Positions 40,863 to 49,574 are shown, counted from the stretch's first letter. The stretch is DNA of 64,000 nucleotides from an uncultured Alphaproteobacteria bacterium (GCA_910576955.1 CAJTJB010000001.1:124001-188000); one strand, 5' to 3'. Translations and numbers: made by a program. The notes: generated from the sequence alone by a model not told the origin.

Positions 40863-42098
40863 ATGATTGAAACATATATGAATAATTTAAAAGCAGCACG
40901 CAACGGATATAGTTGCGCTTGTTTGGCTGAACGCGGCGAAAAAACGGAAAGCAATCCGTTTGGCTTTGATGTTGCCCGTGATGTTTCTGCTGATGATGTG
41001 GTGGTATTGACATTGACAGGAACGGGAATCGCCGGAATAAATTATAGCAATTACAATGGTTATCTTAAGCGGGTAAATGAATATATTGAGGAGATTTCTG
41101 CCGAAATGCACGAATCTGTCCGCTCGGTAGTGGCGGTGACTGACTTTGGCAACTATTATTCGCCTGAAGCTGCCAGAAAACTGCTGGCACTGCAAAGCTC
41201 AAATTCCCCAAAAGCTAAAGAAGCACAAATGAAACTGCAGCAAATGCCGCTTGCCTCTCAACAAGAGTACGCTATGCCGCGCTATGTGCAAGATATTTTT
41301 GAGAGAGTGCTTTTAGAGCGAATTTCGAAAAAAGGAAAGAGGATTAGTGCTGTGCGGGCGGCGCAAAATATACGCAAAGCGATTATTATTGACCACTGCC
41401 ACGGTGGGCATGTTGCTCTTAAGCTTGAGGAGCTTATGGGGCTGAAAATGAATGAACTCGGGTATAAGAAAAATGAACAAGAAAAGATTTTAAAACAGCT
41501 ATTAGTTATGTCTTACGCGCCGGATTGCCCACTCGGTGTTTCCAAAGCGCAGACGATTACTTTTTCTTCAGCGATGGATCTGAACACCAGCCACGGCTCT
41601 GCACTAAAAGATTATTTACAGCACTATGATTTCGGCATTGCGTATTTTCCTGATAAGATGGGAAATGTTTTTTATTGCACGCAGATTGACAAACGCGGGA
41701 TTGAGGGAAACCCGCCGCCGGTGTATAAGGCGATTGACCCAAACGAATGGTTTGACCAAATGTTCCAAGACCGCTCTGATGACAGAAATTATCTTGGCGA
41801 GCACGAGTTTCCGGGGTTTTATAAATATGACAATATGAGCAGAGGTGCTTTACAAATGAGGACGTATATGCGGCGGATTTTTAAAAATGCCCTGCTCCAC
41901 GCTTTAAAACAAAAGGAAGAGGATTTTACACCCCTTCCCTCAATTGCGAAACTTGCCACCGACGACACAAAACTGTCCCGTCTGGTCTTCTTTCGCGCAA
42001 AACTTTCCGGATATCGATTATGGTCGAATATGCAATTCCAGACAAAACTTTTGCGGAGGAAATTCAAGCAAGATTTTATAACGGTCAGCTTGGACTAA
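40863..42098 (+). CDS. Unknown cytoplasmic protein, 411 aa
   Basis: No family recognised. The sequence begins with a helix, then a hydrophobic strand-loop VVVLTLTGTGIAGINYSNYNGYL and later IIIDHCHGGHVALKLEELM, a His/Cys/Gly turn that superficially resembles a hydrolase nucleophile region, with GNPPPVYKAIDPNEWFDQMF further on. The C-terminal 70 residues are basic (FKNALLHALKQKEEDF, LLRRKFKQDF). No signal peptide. AAAGGATAGCG precedes the ATG. Monocistronic; its end overlaps the convergent lipoprotein gene by 4 bases. Confidence 0.65.
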   Translation: MIETYMNNLKAARNGYSCACLAERGEKTESNPFGFDVARDVSADDVVVLTLTGTGIAGINYSNYNGYLKRVNEYIEEISAEMHESVRSVVAVTDFGNYYSPEAARKLLALQSSNSPKAKEAQMKLQQMPLASQQEYAMPRYVQDIFERVLLERISKKGKRISAVRAAQNIRKAIIIDHCHGGHVALKLEELMGLKMNELGYKKNEQEKILKQLLVMSYAPDCPLGVSKAQTITFSSAMDLNTSHGSALKDYLQHYDFGIAYFPDKMGNVFYCTQIDKRGIEGNPPPVYKAIDPNEWFDQMFQDRSDDRNYLGEHEFPGFYKYDNMSRGALQMRTYMRRIFKNALLHALKQKEEDFTPLPSIAKLATDDTKLSRLVFFRAKLSGYRLWSNMQFQTKLLRRKFKQDFITVSLD

Positions 42099-42466
42099 TT
42101 TTTCGCCTCTTCATATTTCAGAATAACGCCATCGCCTTTAAGCTCCAGACTTTTACCGTTTAGCGTATAAGTTTTGATTTTGCCTAAATTCTGGAAATAG
42201 TCGGTTTCTTTTTTCATTTCCGGCTCGGGAGCAGCCATCATTGTGCTGCCGATAAGGGTTAAGGTAATGTTATGCTTATCAAGCTTATATTCGCCGAAAT
42301 AGTTGTTTACAGCCTGACCGAAAAAGCGGTTTTCCTTGGCATCAAACGTTAGAGTAATGGCTTTTTCAGGCAGCAAAGCATAGGTTTTGCCGACCACGTT
42401 TTGTTCACCTTCCGAACAAGCGGTAAGTGCCAAAGCGGCGATAAGTGCAGATAAAAGTTTTTTCAT
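42095..42466 (-). CDS. Small META/HslJ-like lipoprotein
   Basis: 123 aa. Signal peptide II with lipobox LTAC (Cys17), then a small beta domain: GKTYALLPEKAITLTFDAKENRFFGQAVNNYFGEYKLD, which is the pattern of META domains (a Gly-Asn/Tyr core tetrad). It ends KGDGVILKYEEAKN. Membership of the META family is likely but judged by eye. Probably anchored in the outer or inner membrane, facing the periplasm. Confidence 0.7.
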   Translation of the reverse strand: MKKLLSALIAALALTACSEGEQNVVGKTYALLPEKAITLTFDAKENRFFGQAVNNYFGEYKLDKHNITLTLIGSTMMAAPEPEMKKETDYFQNLGKIKTYTLNGKSLELKGDGVILKYEEAKN

Positions 42467-42620
42467 TGTAATCTCCTTGTGTGGTTGTTTTTTAGTTTAT
42501 ATAGCAAAGCTTTTTGGAGAATACAACAAAATTTACACAGTTTTGAAAAATATATATTGACTTTTTGATATATAGTGTTTATGCTATGTATTGCATTTGA
42601 TATATATTAAGGAGCTTATT

Positions 42621-43130
42621 ATGAAACGTATGTTAGTTTTAGCGGCAGCTTTGAGCGGCATGGCTGGTAAAGCGATGGCGAATCCGGCGTGTGTAGTCTG
42701 CACGGTGGCGATTGGCGCATCTTTAGAGATTGCCCGCAAACTCGGCATCAGCGATGAGATTGTCGGGCTTTGGGCGGGAGCAATGTTTGCCATTCTCGGC
42801 TATTGGACGATTTTATTATTTGATAAAAAGAACTGGCAGTTTAAAGGGCGCGATATTTTGTTAATGAGCGTTAATCTCGCGATGATTGGTTTTATCTATC
42901 TCGGGAGTTTGACTTATTCCCCGCAGATTATCGGCTTTTTATATATTGACAGCTTTTTATTTGCCGGAATATGCGGCGCGGCGATTTATATTTTCTCACA
43001 AAAACTCTATCAGTTTATGAAAGCCCAAAACGGCGGACATGCGCATTTTCCGTTTGAGAAAGTTGCGCTGCCGGTGGCACTTTTATTTGGCGCAAGCCTG
43101 ATTTTAACCACTTATCCATTGTCATTTTAA
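42621..43130 (+). CDS. Membrane protein with N-terminal CVVC motif
   Basis: 169 aa. A signal-like segment (residues 1-17, ending GKAMA) is followed by NPACVVCTVAIGASLEIARKLG, then four to five hydrophobic spans and a His-rich loop (GGHAHFPFEK). AAGGAG is in place before the ATG at 42621, so the earlier frame at 42591 is not used. The periplasm-facing CxxC and the CPYC protein encoded two genes downstream suggest a thiol-redox relay (inference). Promoter-like TTGACT lies near 42559. Confidence 0.7.
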   Translation: MKRMLVLAAALSGMAGKAMANPACVVCTVAIGASLEIARKLGISDEIVGLWAGAMFAILGYWTILLFDKKNWQFKGRDILLMSVNLAMIGFIYLGSLTYSPQIIGFLYIDSFLFAGICGAAIYIFSQKLYQFMKAQNGGHAHFPFEKVALPVALLFGASLILTTYPLSF

Positions 43131-43142
43131 GGAGTAAATATT

Positions 43143-43727
43143 ATGAAAAAAGCAGAAAACGTTAAAGAATTTGTGGAGCGCATTGATGCCACAAAAAAAG
43201 TTAACCCGAAAGATTTGTCTTCTGACCAAGACCTGACGATTGCGATTATGAACTTAATTTCGATTGAAGAGCATTTGGTATTTTCGGGCGCTAAAACCGG
43301 CAAGACGTCGTTTTATGATTTGATTGAAGACGTACGGGAAACGCGCAAAAAGTTGATGCTCAAAATCATCCCGAGCTATGAGGGCGAGGTTTGGTGCATT
43401 TCAAAACACTTGCTCGCGTCTTCAATGCGCCTGATGGAAGTGGGCACAAAGCAGCAGAGTTTGGGCAACAAGGAGCAGGCGTATGATTTGTTTAACAAGG
43501 CATATGACCTTTATTGCCTGTTTTGGGGCTTGAATATGAATATGCTGAACGTGTCGGAGCTAAAGTGGCTGGAGGACAGCGCGGAAGACATTAAGCGCAT
43601 CAGCGAAAAAGTGAATGCGGCGGCGCCGGTGGCGGAGAATGCCCCTAAAGAAGTTGAAGAGTCTAAAACGACTGTTTCTAAAATGAAAGCGTTTGTTCGG
43701 AAAGCTGTCGATTGCTGTATTGAATAA
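43143..43727 (+). CDS. Unknown helical protein in redox cassette
   Basis: 194 aa, mostly helical, no recognised family. A central pair of helices (SLGNKEQAYDLFNKAYDLYCLFWGL) resembles a TPR-like hairpin; an Ala/Pro/Glu-rich linker leads to a short basic tail ending VDCCIE. It lies 12 bases after the membrane protein gene, in an operon with it. The 3' end is repeated imperfectly (VDCCIE codons) at 43800, past an intervening C/G-rich repeat. Confidence 0.65.
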   Translation: MKKAENVKEFVERIDATKKVNPKDLSSDQDLTIAIMNLISIEEHLVFSGAKTGKTSFYDLIEDVRETRKKLMLKIIPSYEGEVWCISKHLLASSMRLMEVGTKQQSLGNKEQAYDLFNKAYDLYCLFWGLNMNMLNVSELKWLEDSAEDIKRISEKVNAAAPVAENAPKEVEESKTTVSKMKAFVRKAVDCCIE

Positions 43728-43741
43728 ATTTGTTATTTTAT

Positions 43742-43820
43742 TGTCACCCTCACCCTACCCTATCCCCTCAAGGGAGAGGGGCGATTTAATGCCGGTGGCA
43801 GTGGATTGTTGTATTGAGTT
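43742..43820. repeat. C/G-rich dispersed repeat with duplicated flank
   Basis: TGTCACCCTCACCCTACCCT then CCCCTCAAGGGAGAGGGGCG, an imperfect inverted unit also seen near 44195, 44370 and 60288. It is followed by GTGGATTGTTGTATTGAG, which echoes the last codons of the preceding gene (GTCGATTGCTGTATTGAA), suggesting insertion or recombination at this site. Confidence 0.65.
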
Positions 43821-43832
43821 AAGGAGATGATT

Positions 43833-44177
43833 ATGCGGAAAATTTTATTAATTTTAGCGTTAGTGCTGTTTGGATTTAAGGCTATGGCGGATGATAAGTT
43901 GGCGAGTGACAAAATCTATTTCTTCACCCACAAAGGCTGCCCTTATTGCGAAATGGCAGAGGCATACATCGGGCAAAATATGCAAGATGTTGCGATAGAG
44001 CAAGTCGATATTGACAAGCCGGGCGGGATGTTTTTGTTTAGAAAATGTGTGCAGAAGTTTAAGCTCGGAAGAGAGGTCGGCACGCCGCTGTTTTGCATGG
44101 GTGATGATTATCTGATGGGCTGGTCGGAGGAAAATCAACGGCAGTTGGTTGAGATGAGCAAGAAGTTCAGCAAATAA
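43833..44177 (+). CDS. Periplasmic glutaredoxin/thioredoxin-like protein
   Basis: 114 aa. Signal peptide (ending KAMA, residue 19) then IYFFTHKGCPYCEMAEAYIG with a CPYC active site, DIDKPGGMFLFRKCVQKF, and EVGTPLFCMGDDYLMGW with the cis-Pro (TP). The fold and motif are those of glutaredoxin-like thiol oxidoreductases, exported here. The ATG at 43833 is 10 bases past AAGGAG; the ATG at 43827 is too close. Likely partner of the CVVC membrane protein in the same cluster (inference). Confidence 0.8.
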   Translation: MRKILLILALVLFGFKAMADDKLASDKIYFFTHKGCPYCEMAEAYIGQNMQDVAIEQVDIDKPGGMFLFRKCVQKFKLGREVGTPLFCMGDDYLMGWSEENQRQLVEMSKKFSK

Positions 44178-44189
44178 GATATGCTACAG

Positions 44190-44427
44190 CTTTCACCCTC
44201 CCCCTACCCTCACTTACTTTGTAAGGCTCGCTATTGCTCGCCAACTACGTTTCGGTCAAACCAACTCTAAACTCTCTTTGTTGCTTTTACAAGCAAGTCG
44301 TTCGTTAAGAGTTGCTATTGCTCTCGGCAAAAACAACATACTGTGTTGTTTTTATCCTGCGAGCCCCTCAAGGGAGAGGGAGGTATCGTTTTCCATCCTT
44401 ATCCCTCGCTTTGAGAGCGGGGGATTT
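44190..44427. repeat. Composite dispersed repeats
   Basis: A split C/G-rich unit: CACCCTCCCCCTACCCTCA at about 44196 and CCCCTCAAGGGAGAGGGAGG at about 44364, separated by about 150 bases containing GCTCGCTATTGCTCGCC and an ACAACATACTGTGTTGT hairpin. A terminator-like CCCTCGCTTTGAGAGCGGGGGA plus T run follows (44404-44432), with a sister copy at 45605. Confidence 0.6.
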
Positions 44428-44491
44428 TTTTTAACTTGATATAAATAATGATGTCTTATAGTAGGGTAAAGTTTTATGATATGGAGGGACT

Positions 44492-45598
44492 ATGGCTAAA
44501 GAGAAGAATATTAAAGAAATTTCCATAAAGGCAAAATCTGTACAAAGGAGTAAAAAGAACGTTAAAGATAAGGGAAAATTTTGCGACAAAAAACTGAATA
44601 TCCTTATCCAAACAATAAAGTATGTGATTTTTGCTTTTTTATTTATATATTTAAATCTTATTTTAGCAAATATAATTACCATACCTTTAGATCGTATCTA
44701 TCAGTCTGATTTCGGCTCTTTTATATGTGCTGACGAACACTCTTATATTGTCAGTTACCCTATTCTGATTGGCCGTTTTCTTCAGTTGGCTTCAATATCT
44801 ATCTGTTGGATATTGTGGAAATATATAAAACATTTAGTAAATAAAGAAAGATTTATAATAACAAACTCCTTTGTAAATAGATTGCTTAAATTTAAATTCA
44901 TGAAGATTTGCATATTGTACTTTGTGTCACTTATGATTTGTACCGGTTTATTATTTTCAGCACAATATATCTTAAAATCTACTGCAGATATTACTTTTTG
45001 TAGAATTCTTTCTTCCAGAGACTGCGGCGATGGGCTTATGAAACCTATCATCTACATTTACCCGACGGAAACAACCGATGTATCGGTTAAGCTTGGAGCA
45101 CCGGAGAAGTTATCGCACACATATCCGAAATATGTTGATGAATGGCAAGTGCGAGCGGAGCCTAGTGGCGATTTGACCGATGCCAGCGGGCGACATTATT
45201 ACTCTCTTTACTGGGAGGGAAAAGACGCTGAACTGCTGCAATATGATAATGGTTTTGTGGTGGCGAAAGATGATGTTGTATCGTTTTTGGAAGAAAAATT
45301 GGCTCAACTCGGGCTTAATGAACGTGAAGCTAACGAATTTATCATTTACTGGCTACCCAAACTTGAGAGCGCACCTTATACGTTTATTCATTTTGTATCT
45401 CCGGAAGAGCAAAACAAGAATATGCCGCTGTCAGTTCAGCCGCAACCGGATACGGTTATTCGTGTGTTGATGGCGTTTAAGAGTTTGGATAAACCGATTG
45501 AAGTGTCGGATCAGATTTTGCCTGCAACGCCACAGCGCAACGGTTTTACAGTCATTGAATGGGGCGGGACAGAAATTGGTTCGGGCGCTATTAAATAA
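44492..45598 (+). CDS. Two-part membrane protein with C-terminal KPIIYIYP domain
   Basis: 368 aa. Residues 1-40 are Lys-rich; then three hydrophobic spans (about 46-66, 90-108, 135-160) in an AT-rich stretch (44492-45030). From residue 185 the composition changes and a soluble domain begins KPIIYIYPTETTDVSVKLG, continuing EWQVRAEPSGDLTD and YYSLYWEG. This domain type is widespread in bacteria, but I know no function for it. The base-composition step suggests a fusion of two origins. GGAGG before the ATG. Followed by a CCCTCGC…GAGGG terminator-like repeat. Confidence 0.7.
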   Translation: MAKEKNIKEISIKAKSVQRSKKNVKDKGKFCDKKLNILIQTIKYVIFAFLFIYLNLILANIITIPLDRIYQSDFGSFICADEHSYIVSYPILIGRFLQLASISICWILWKYIKHLVNKERFIITNSFVNRLLKFKFMKICILYFVSLMICTGLLFSAQYILKSTADITFCRILSSRDCGDGLMKPIIYIYPTETTDVSVKLGAPEKLSHTYPKYVDEWQVRAEPSGDLTDASGRHYYSLYWEGKDAELLQYDNGFVVAKDDVVSFLEEKLAQLGLNEREANEFIIYWLPKLESAPYTFIHFVSPEEQNKNMPLSVQPQPDTVIRVLMAFKSLDKPIEVSDQILPATPQRNGFTVIEWGGTEIGSGAIK

Positions 45599-45603
45599 AA
45601 ATC

Positions 45604-45634
45604 TTCCCTCGCTTTGAGAGAGGGGGATTTTTTT
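45604..45634 (+). terminator. Terminator-like repeat
   Basis: CCCTCGCTTTGAGAGAGGGGGA followed by seven T; nearly identical to the element at 44404. Confidence 0.6.
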
Positions 45635-45691
45635 GTTTGCAATCGGGATTTATTTTGTTATATTAGCTGTATATTAACAAGTGAGGAAATT

Positions 45692-46333
45692 ATGGAACAG
45701 CTGCCGATTGAGGTTATGAAAAAAGCGGTTAAGGGGATTAGCTATATTGCCCATCCTTTGCGGCTCAGAATTTTGGAATATCTTGATGTTAACGGCAGCT
45801 CGTCGGTTTCGGCAATTACAAAAGCGCTCGGGGCGGAGCAGGTTATTGTGTCGCAAGCGTTAAAAAAAATGCGCGAGAGCCATTTGGTGAAAACCACCCG
45901 CAAAGGGATTTTTATCTATTACGACATTATGGAGGAATATCCGGCGAGCATTTTTGTTTGTTTGCGCAAGCTTTATGCCTATATGACCGACTGCTTTTTC
46001 TTTTTGCAAGAGGGAGTTAAGGCGATTTTACCGGCTGATTATACGATGATGACGGCGAATCGGATGAAATTATTTGCACATATTGAAAAAATGCGCATTC
46101 TCGAGTGGCTCGAAATTAAAGGAGCGCAAAACGTTACCGAGATTGTGAACGGCACGGGGCTGGAGCAGATGAAAGTTTCGCAACAGCTCAAAAAACTCCG
46201 CGACGATGGTTTTGTGACCGTCACCCGCAACGGGCGGTTTATGATTTATGAAATAACCGAGGGCGTGCACAAAACCTGTATCGGTTGCATTCATAAACGT
46301 TATGACAGTTTGAAAAATAAAGATGAGTTTTAA
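45692..46333 (+). CDS. Transcription regulator with two tandem ArsR-type HTH domains
   Basis: 213 aa with an internal duplication. Residues 13-85 and 125-200 each form an ArsR-like winged helix (HPLRLRILEYLDVNGSSSVS… VIVSQALKKMRESHLV and KMRILEWLEIKGAQNVT… MKVSQQLKKLRDDGFV). Two such domains in one chain would mimic the usual dimer. A GIHKxC-type cysteine pair (KTCIGC) near the C-terminus might sense metal or redox state (inference). ATG at 45692 with GAGGAA upstream; promoter TTGCAA/TATATT near 45642-45664. Confidence 0.85.
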   Translation: MEQLPIEVMKKAVKGISYIAHPLRLRILEYLDVNGSSSVSAITKALGAEQVIVSQALKKMRESHLVKTTRKGIFIYYDIMEEYPASIFVCLRKLYAYMTDCFFFLQEGVKAILPADYTMMTANRMKLFAHIEKMRILEWLEIKGAQNVTEIVNGTGLEQMKVSQQLKKLRDDGFVTVTRNGRFMIYEITEGVHKTCIGCIHKRYDSLKNKDEF

Positions 46334-46362
46334 AAAGAGCCTCGGTTAGGAGGCTCTTTGGA
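46333..46362. terminator. Bidirectional terminator
   Basis: AAAGAGCCTC/GAGGCTCTTT stem (loop GGTTAG) between convergent genes. Confidence 0.85.
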
Positions 46363-46369
46363 TTTAATA

Positions 46370-47410
46370 TTATTTCAGATTTTCTTGATAAAATGCGGTG
46401 ATTTTATCAAATGGGATTTTTTCGAGATTATCGTATAAATCAACGTGGTTAGCTTCCGGAATAATCAACAGTTCTTTATTATCGCCGGTCAGCTTTTTGA
46501 AAGCATCTTCACTGAAATAGCGGCTGTGCGCCTTTTCACCATGTATCATCAGCACCGCATTTTTAATTTCGTTTGAATAAGAAAGAATCGGCATTGTCAT
46601 AAACGACAACACAGATGTTTCATTCCAGTTACCGTTCGAATTTATAGAACGCTCGTGAAAACCGCGCGGGGTTTTGTAATAGCCGTAATACTCCTTGACA
46701 AACTGCGGTTCCTCACCTGTTAGTTTATCGGGCAGACCGCTGCCTTTGGCATACTTGCCGTTTTTATAGTCTTCAGTACGTTGAGCATTCAGCTTTTCAC
46801 GCAGTGCATATCTGTCTTCCGGCGTCATTACATCAAAATAACCGTTTGCATTAACGCGACTCATATCATACATTGTGGAGGTGACGGTTGCTTTAATGCG
46901 CGTATCCATTGCCGCAGCATTCAAGCCCATTCCGCCAAATCCGCAAATTCCTAAAATGCCGATTTTATCAGCGTCAACATCCGGACGGTTTGAAAGATAA
47001 TCCACCGCGGCGCTGAAATCTTCGGTATTGATATCCGGTGAGGCAACGTGACGCGGTGTGCCGCCGGATTCACCGGTGAATGACGGGTCAAATGCCAAAG
47101 TTATAAAACCGCGTTCAGCTAATGTTTGCGCATACAAACCCGATGCTTGTTCCTTAACCGCTCCGAACGGACCACTGACGGCAATGGCGGCGAGTTTGCC
47201 TTCAGTTTTATTTTTCGGAATATATAAATCGCCGGTAAGTTCTATCCCGTAACGATTTTTGAAAGTCACTTTTTGAACATTAACTTTATCACTTTTTTTG
47301 AAAACTTTATCCCATTCTGCCGTTGGGGCAGCAGATGTTGCGGAATCGGGCGCAGTACAGATAAAACTGATGACGGCAAGCCCTAAAATGCATAAATTTT
47401 TCATATTCAT
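46370..47410 (-). CDS. Secreted alpha/beta hydrolase (dienelactone-hydrolase-like, Cys elbow)
   Basis: 346 aa. A signal peptide (ending TAPDSATSA region, about residue 26) is followed by an alpha/beta hydrolase: LAAIAVSGPFGAVKEQ, AFDPSFTGESGG, and the elbow GICGFGG, where Cys replaces the usual Ser, as in dienelactone hydrolases; MIHGEKAHSRYF and PEANHVDLYD supply the acid and His. It resembles the YcjY/acetyl-xylan-esterase-like group. AGGAG seven bases before the first ATG. Substrate unknown. Confidence 0.8.
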   Translation of the reverse strand: MNMKNLCILGLAVISFICTAPDSATSAAPTAEWDKVFKKSDKVNVQKVTFKNRYGIELTGDLYIPKNKTEGKLAAIAVSGPFGAVKEQASGLYAQTLAERGFITLAFDPSFTGESGGTPRHVASPDINTEDFSAAVDYLSNRPDVDADKIGILGICGFGGMGLNAAAMDTRIKATVTSTMYDMSRVNANGYFDVMTPEDRYALREKLNAQRTEDYKNGKYAKGSGLPDKLTGEEPQFVKEYYGYYKTPRGFHERSINSNGNWNETSVLSFMTMPILSYSNEIKNAVLMIHGEKAHSRYFSEDAFKKLTGDNKELLIIPEANHVDLYDNLEKIPFDKITAFYQENLK

Positions 47411-47537
47411 ATCACTCTCCTGAAAATTGTTTATAGGAGCACGGTAATTGTTAGAGGTTACTCGAAGTCAAGATGGAAAATTTATTTATTCACAAATACA
47501 ATAAAAGCGCCCTTTATCGCTAAAGAACGCTTTTTGA

Positions 47538-47612
47538 TGGCTCCGACTATCTGATTCGAACAGATGACCGATCGGTTAACAGCCGATTGCTCTACCGCTG
47601 AGCTAAGTCGGA
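47538..47612 (-). tRNA. tRNA-Asn (anticodon GTT)
   Basis: Complete cloverleaf on the minus strand from 47612 to 47541: acceptor TCCGACT/AGTCGGA, D-arm AGCTCAGCGGTAGAGCA, anticodon loop CTGTTAA, T-arm CTGTTCGAATCAG, discriminator G. CCA is genomically encoded (47540-47538). It lies 12 bases after tRNA-Cys. Confidence 0.97.
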
Positions 47613-47624
47613 ATAATAAATTGT

Positions 47625-47699
47625 TGGAGGCCGGTACCGGAATTGAACCGATGTACAAGGATTTGCAGTCCTCTGCATGAGCCACTCTGCCAACCGGCC
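47625..47699 (-). tRNA. tRNA-Cys (anticodon GCA)
   Basis: Minus strand from 47699: acceptor GGCCGGT/ACCGGCC, anticodon loop CTGCAAA with GCA, T-loop GTTCAATTC, discriminator T and encoded CCA (47627-47625). Likely co-transcribed with tRNA-Asn. Confidence 0.97.
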
Positions 47700-47877
47700 A
47701 ACTCAACGTACCAACGTCACCGTGGTGAGTTGTATATATACATAAAAAAATTTGAACGTCAACATATTTTTTTTAAAATTGTGAAAAAAAATTTTTGTTG
47801 TGCATATCTCCTCAATTCTTTCCATTTAATTACTATATTTGCTATTGTTTCGGCAATATGAAAACGGGAGATTTATT

Positions 47878-48306
47878 ATGAAAATTGCAATTGCGTCCGA
47901 CCATGCCGGCTTGGAAATGAAAGACTTTATCGGCGAGGTTTTGAAACAAAAAAAGATTGATGTGCTTGATTTGGGGACAAATGATACGGCATCTGTCGAC
48001 TATCCGCTTTTTGCCGACAAAGTGGCAGAAGCTATCCTTGCACATCAGGCAGATTTGGGAGTGTTAGTATGCGGCACGGGAATCGGCATTTCTATCCGCG
48101 CCAACCGGCATAAAGGCATTCGCGCTGCCCTGCTTTATTCCGACGAGGTTGCCGAAATGGTGAAAAGGCATAATAACGCCAATGTTATTGTTTTTGGCGG
48201 GCGGACGATGGCGAAAGATGAGGTTGCAAAGCGCATTGACATCTTTTTAAACACAGAATTTGAGGGCGGACGCCACCAAAAAAGAATCGATATGTTAGAT
48301 ATGTAG
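47878..48306 (+). CDS. rpiB: Ribose-5-phosphate isomerase B
   Basis: Interconverts ribose-5-phosphate and ribulose-5-phosphate. 142 aa with IASDHAGLEMKDF, GTNDTASVDYPLFADKVA, the active-site VCGTGIGISIRANRHKGIRAA, and MVKRHNNANVIVFGGRTM. ATG at 47878 after ACGGGAG. glyA begins 11 bases past its stop, an arrangement common in alphaproteobacteria. Confidence 0.95.
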   Translation: MKIAIASDHAGLEMKDFIGEVLKQKKIDVLDLGTNDTASVDYPLFADKVAEAILAHQADLGVLVCGTGIGISIRANRHKGIRAALLYSDEVAEMVKRHNNANVIVFGGRTMAKDEVAKRIDIFLNTEFEGGRHQKRIDMLDM

Positions 48307-48317
48307 TGAGGAAAAGA

Positions 48318-49574
48318 ATGCACAACGAAACTCTGAAAGATTTTGACAATGATATTTATGCGGCGATTGAAGAAGAACTGAAACGCCAACAGGACAATGT
48401 GGAACTGATTGCCTCGGAAAACATCGTTTCAAAAGCGGTTTTGCAGGCGCAAGGCTCGATTTTGACCAATAAATATGCGGAAGGGTATCCAAACAAGCGT
48501 TATTACGGCGGATGCGAATTTGTTGACAAAGTCGAACAGCTTGCCATTGACCGTTTGAAGCAGCTTTTCAATGCGCAATTTGCAAACGTGCAGCCGCATT
48601 CCGGCTCGCAGGCAAATATGGCGGTTTACGGCGCGCTTTTAAAACCCGGCGACACTATTCTCGGGATGAGCCTTGATGCCGGAGGACATTTGACCCACGG
48701 TGCAAAAGTTTCGGTTTCGGGAAAATGGTTTAATGCTATCCAATACGGCGTTAAAGAGGAAACGGGGCTGATTGATTATGAGCAAGTTAAAAGCCTTGCC
48801 CTGAACCATAAACCGAAGCTGATTATTGCCGGCTGTTCGTCTTATCCACGGCAGATTGATTTTGTGAAATTCCGCGCGATTGCCAACGAATGCGGCGCTT
48901 TATTGATGGTTGACATGGCGCATTTTGCAGGGTTGGTGGCGAGCGGGCTTTATCCGAATCCGCTCAACTTTGCCGATGTGGTGACGACAACGACGCATAA
49001 GACTTTGCGGGGACCGCGCGGCGGGGCAATTTTGACTAACAATGCGGAAATCGCCAAGAAAATCAACTCCTCGATTTTTCCGGGGATGCAGGGCGGTCCG
49101 CTGGAGCATGTGATTGCAGCCAAAGCCGTTTGCTTTAAGGAAGCCTTGAGCGATGACTTCAAAGACTATTCCGCACAGGTGATTAAAAATGCGAAAACAT
49201 TGGGAGAAACGCTTGAAAAACGAGGCTTAAACCTCGTGACCGGCGGAACGGATACGCATTTATTGCTTGTGGATTTATCACCGAAAGGAATTAACGGCAA
49301 AGAGCTCACCGAAACGCTTGAAAAAGTCAATATTACCGCCAATAAAAACGCCATTCCGTTTGACCCGCTGCCGCCGACGATAACTTCCGGAATCCGTTTG
49401 GGAACGCCTGCGGGCACGACACGCGGATTTAAGGAGAAAGAATTTGAGCTGATTGGCAACGCCATTGCCGATGTGGTGGATGCCATTGTGTCCGGTGACA
49501 CGGAAACGGTGTTGCCGATGGTTAAAAAGCGTATTCTTGCCTTAACGGCGGCGTTTCCGATTTATCAAGATTAA
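48318..49574 (+). CDS. glyA: Serine hydroxymethyltransferase
   Basis: PLP enzyme converting serine and THF to glycine and methylene-THF. 418 aa: ELIASENIVSKAVLQAQGS, NKYAEGYPNKRYYGGCEFVD, the PLP-lysine motif TTTTHKTLRGPRGG, and RLGTPAGTTRGFKEKEF. The ATG at 48318 with GAGGAAAAG upstream is preferred to the GTG at 48306. Operon with rpiB; 3' end overlaps alkD-like gene by 4 bases. Confidence 0.97.
   Translation: MHNETLKDFDNDIYAAIEEELKRQQDNVELIASENIVSKAVLQAQGSILTNKYAEGYPNKRYYGGCEFVDKVEQLAIDRLKQLFNAQFANVQPHSGSQANMAVYGALLKPGDTILGMSLDAGGHLTHGAKVSVSGKWFNAIQYGVKEETGLIDYEQVKSLALNHKPKLIIAGCSSYPRQIDFVKFRAIANECGALLMVDMAHFAGLVASGLYPNPLNFADVVTTTTHKTLRGPRGGAILTNNAEIAKKINSSIFPGMQGGPLEHVIAAKAVCFKEALSDDFKDYSAQVIKNAKTLGETLEKRGLNLVTGGTDTHLLLVDLSPKGINGKELTETLEKVNITANKNAIPFDPLPPTITSGIRLGTPAGTTRGFKEKEFELIGNAIADVVDAIVSGDTETVLPMVKKRILALTAAFPIYQD

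Noticed and set aside
47879..48045. Antisense frame over rpiB
   Set aside because: No start signal; rpiB is unambiguous on the other strand.
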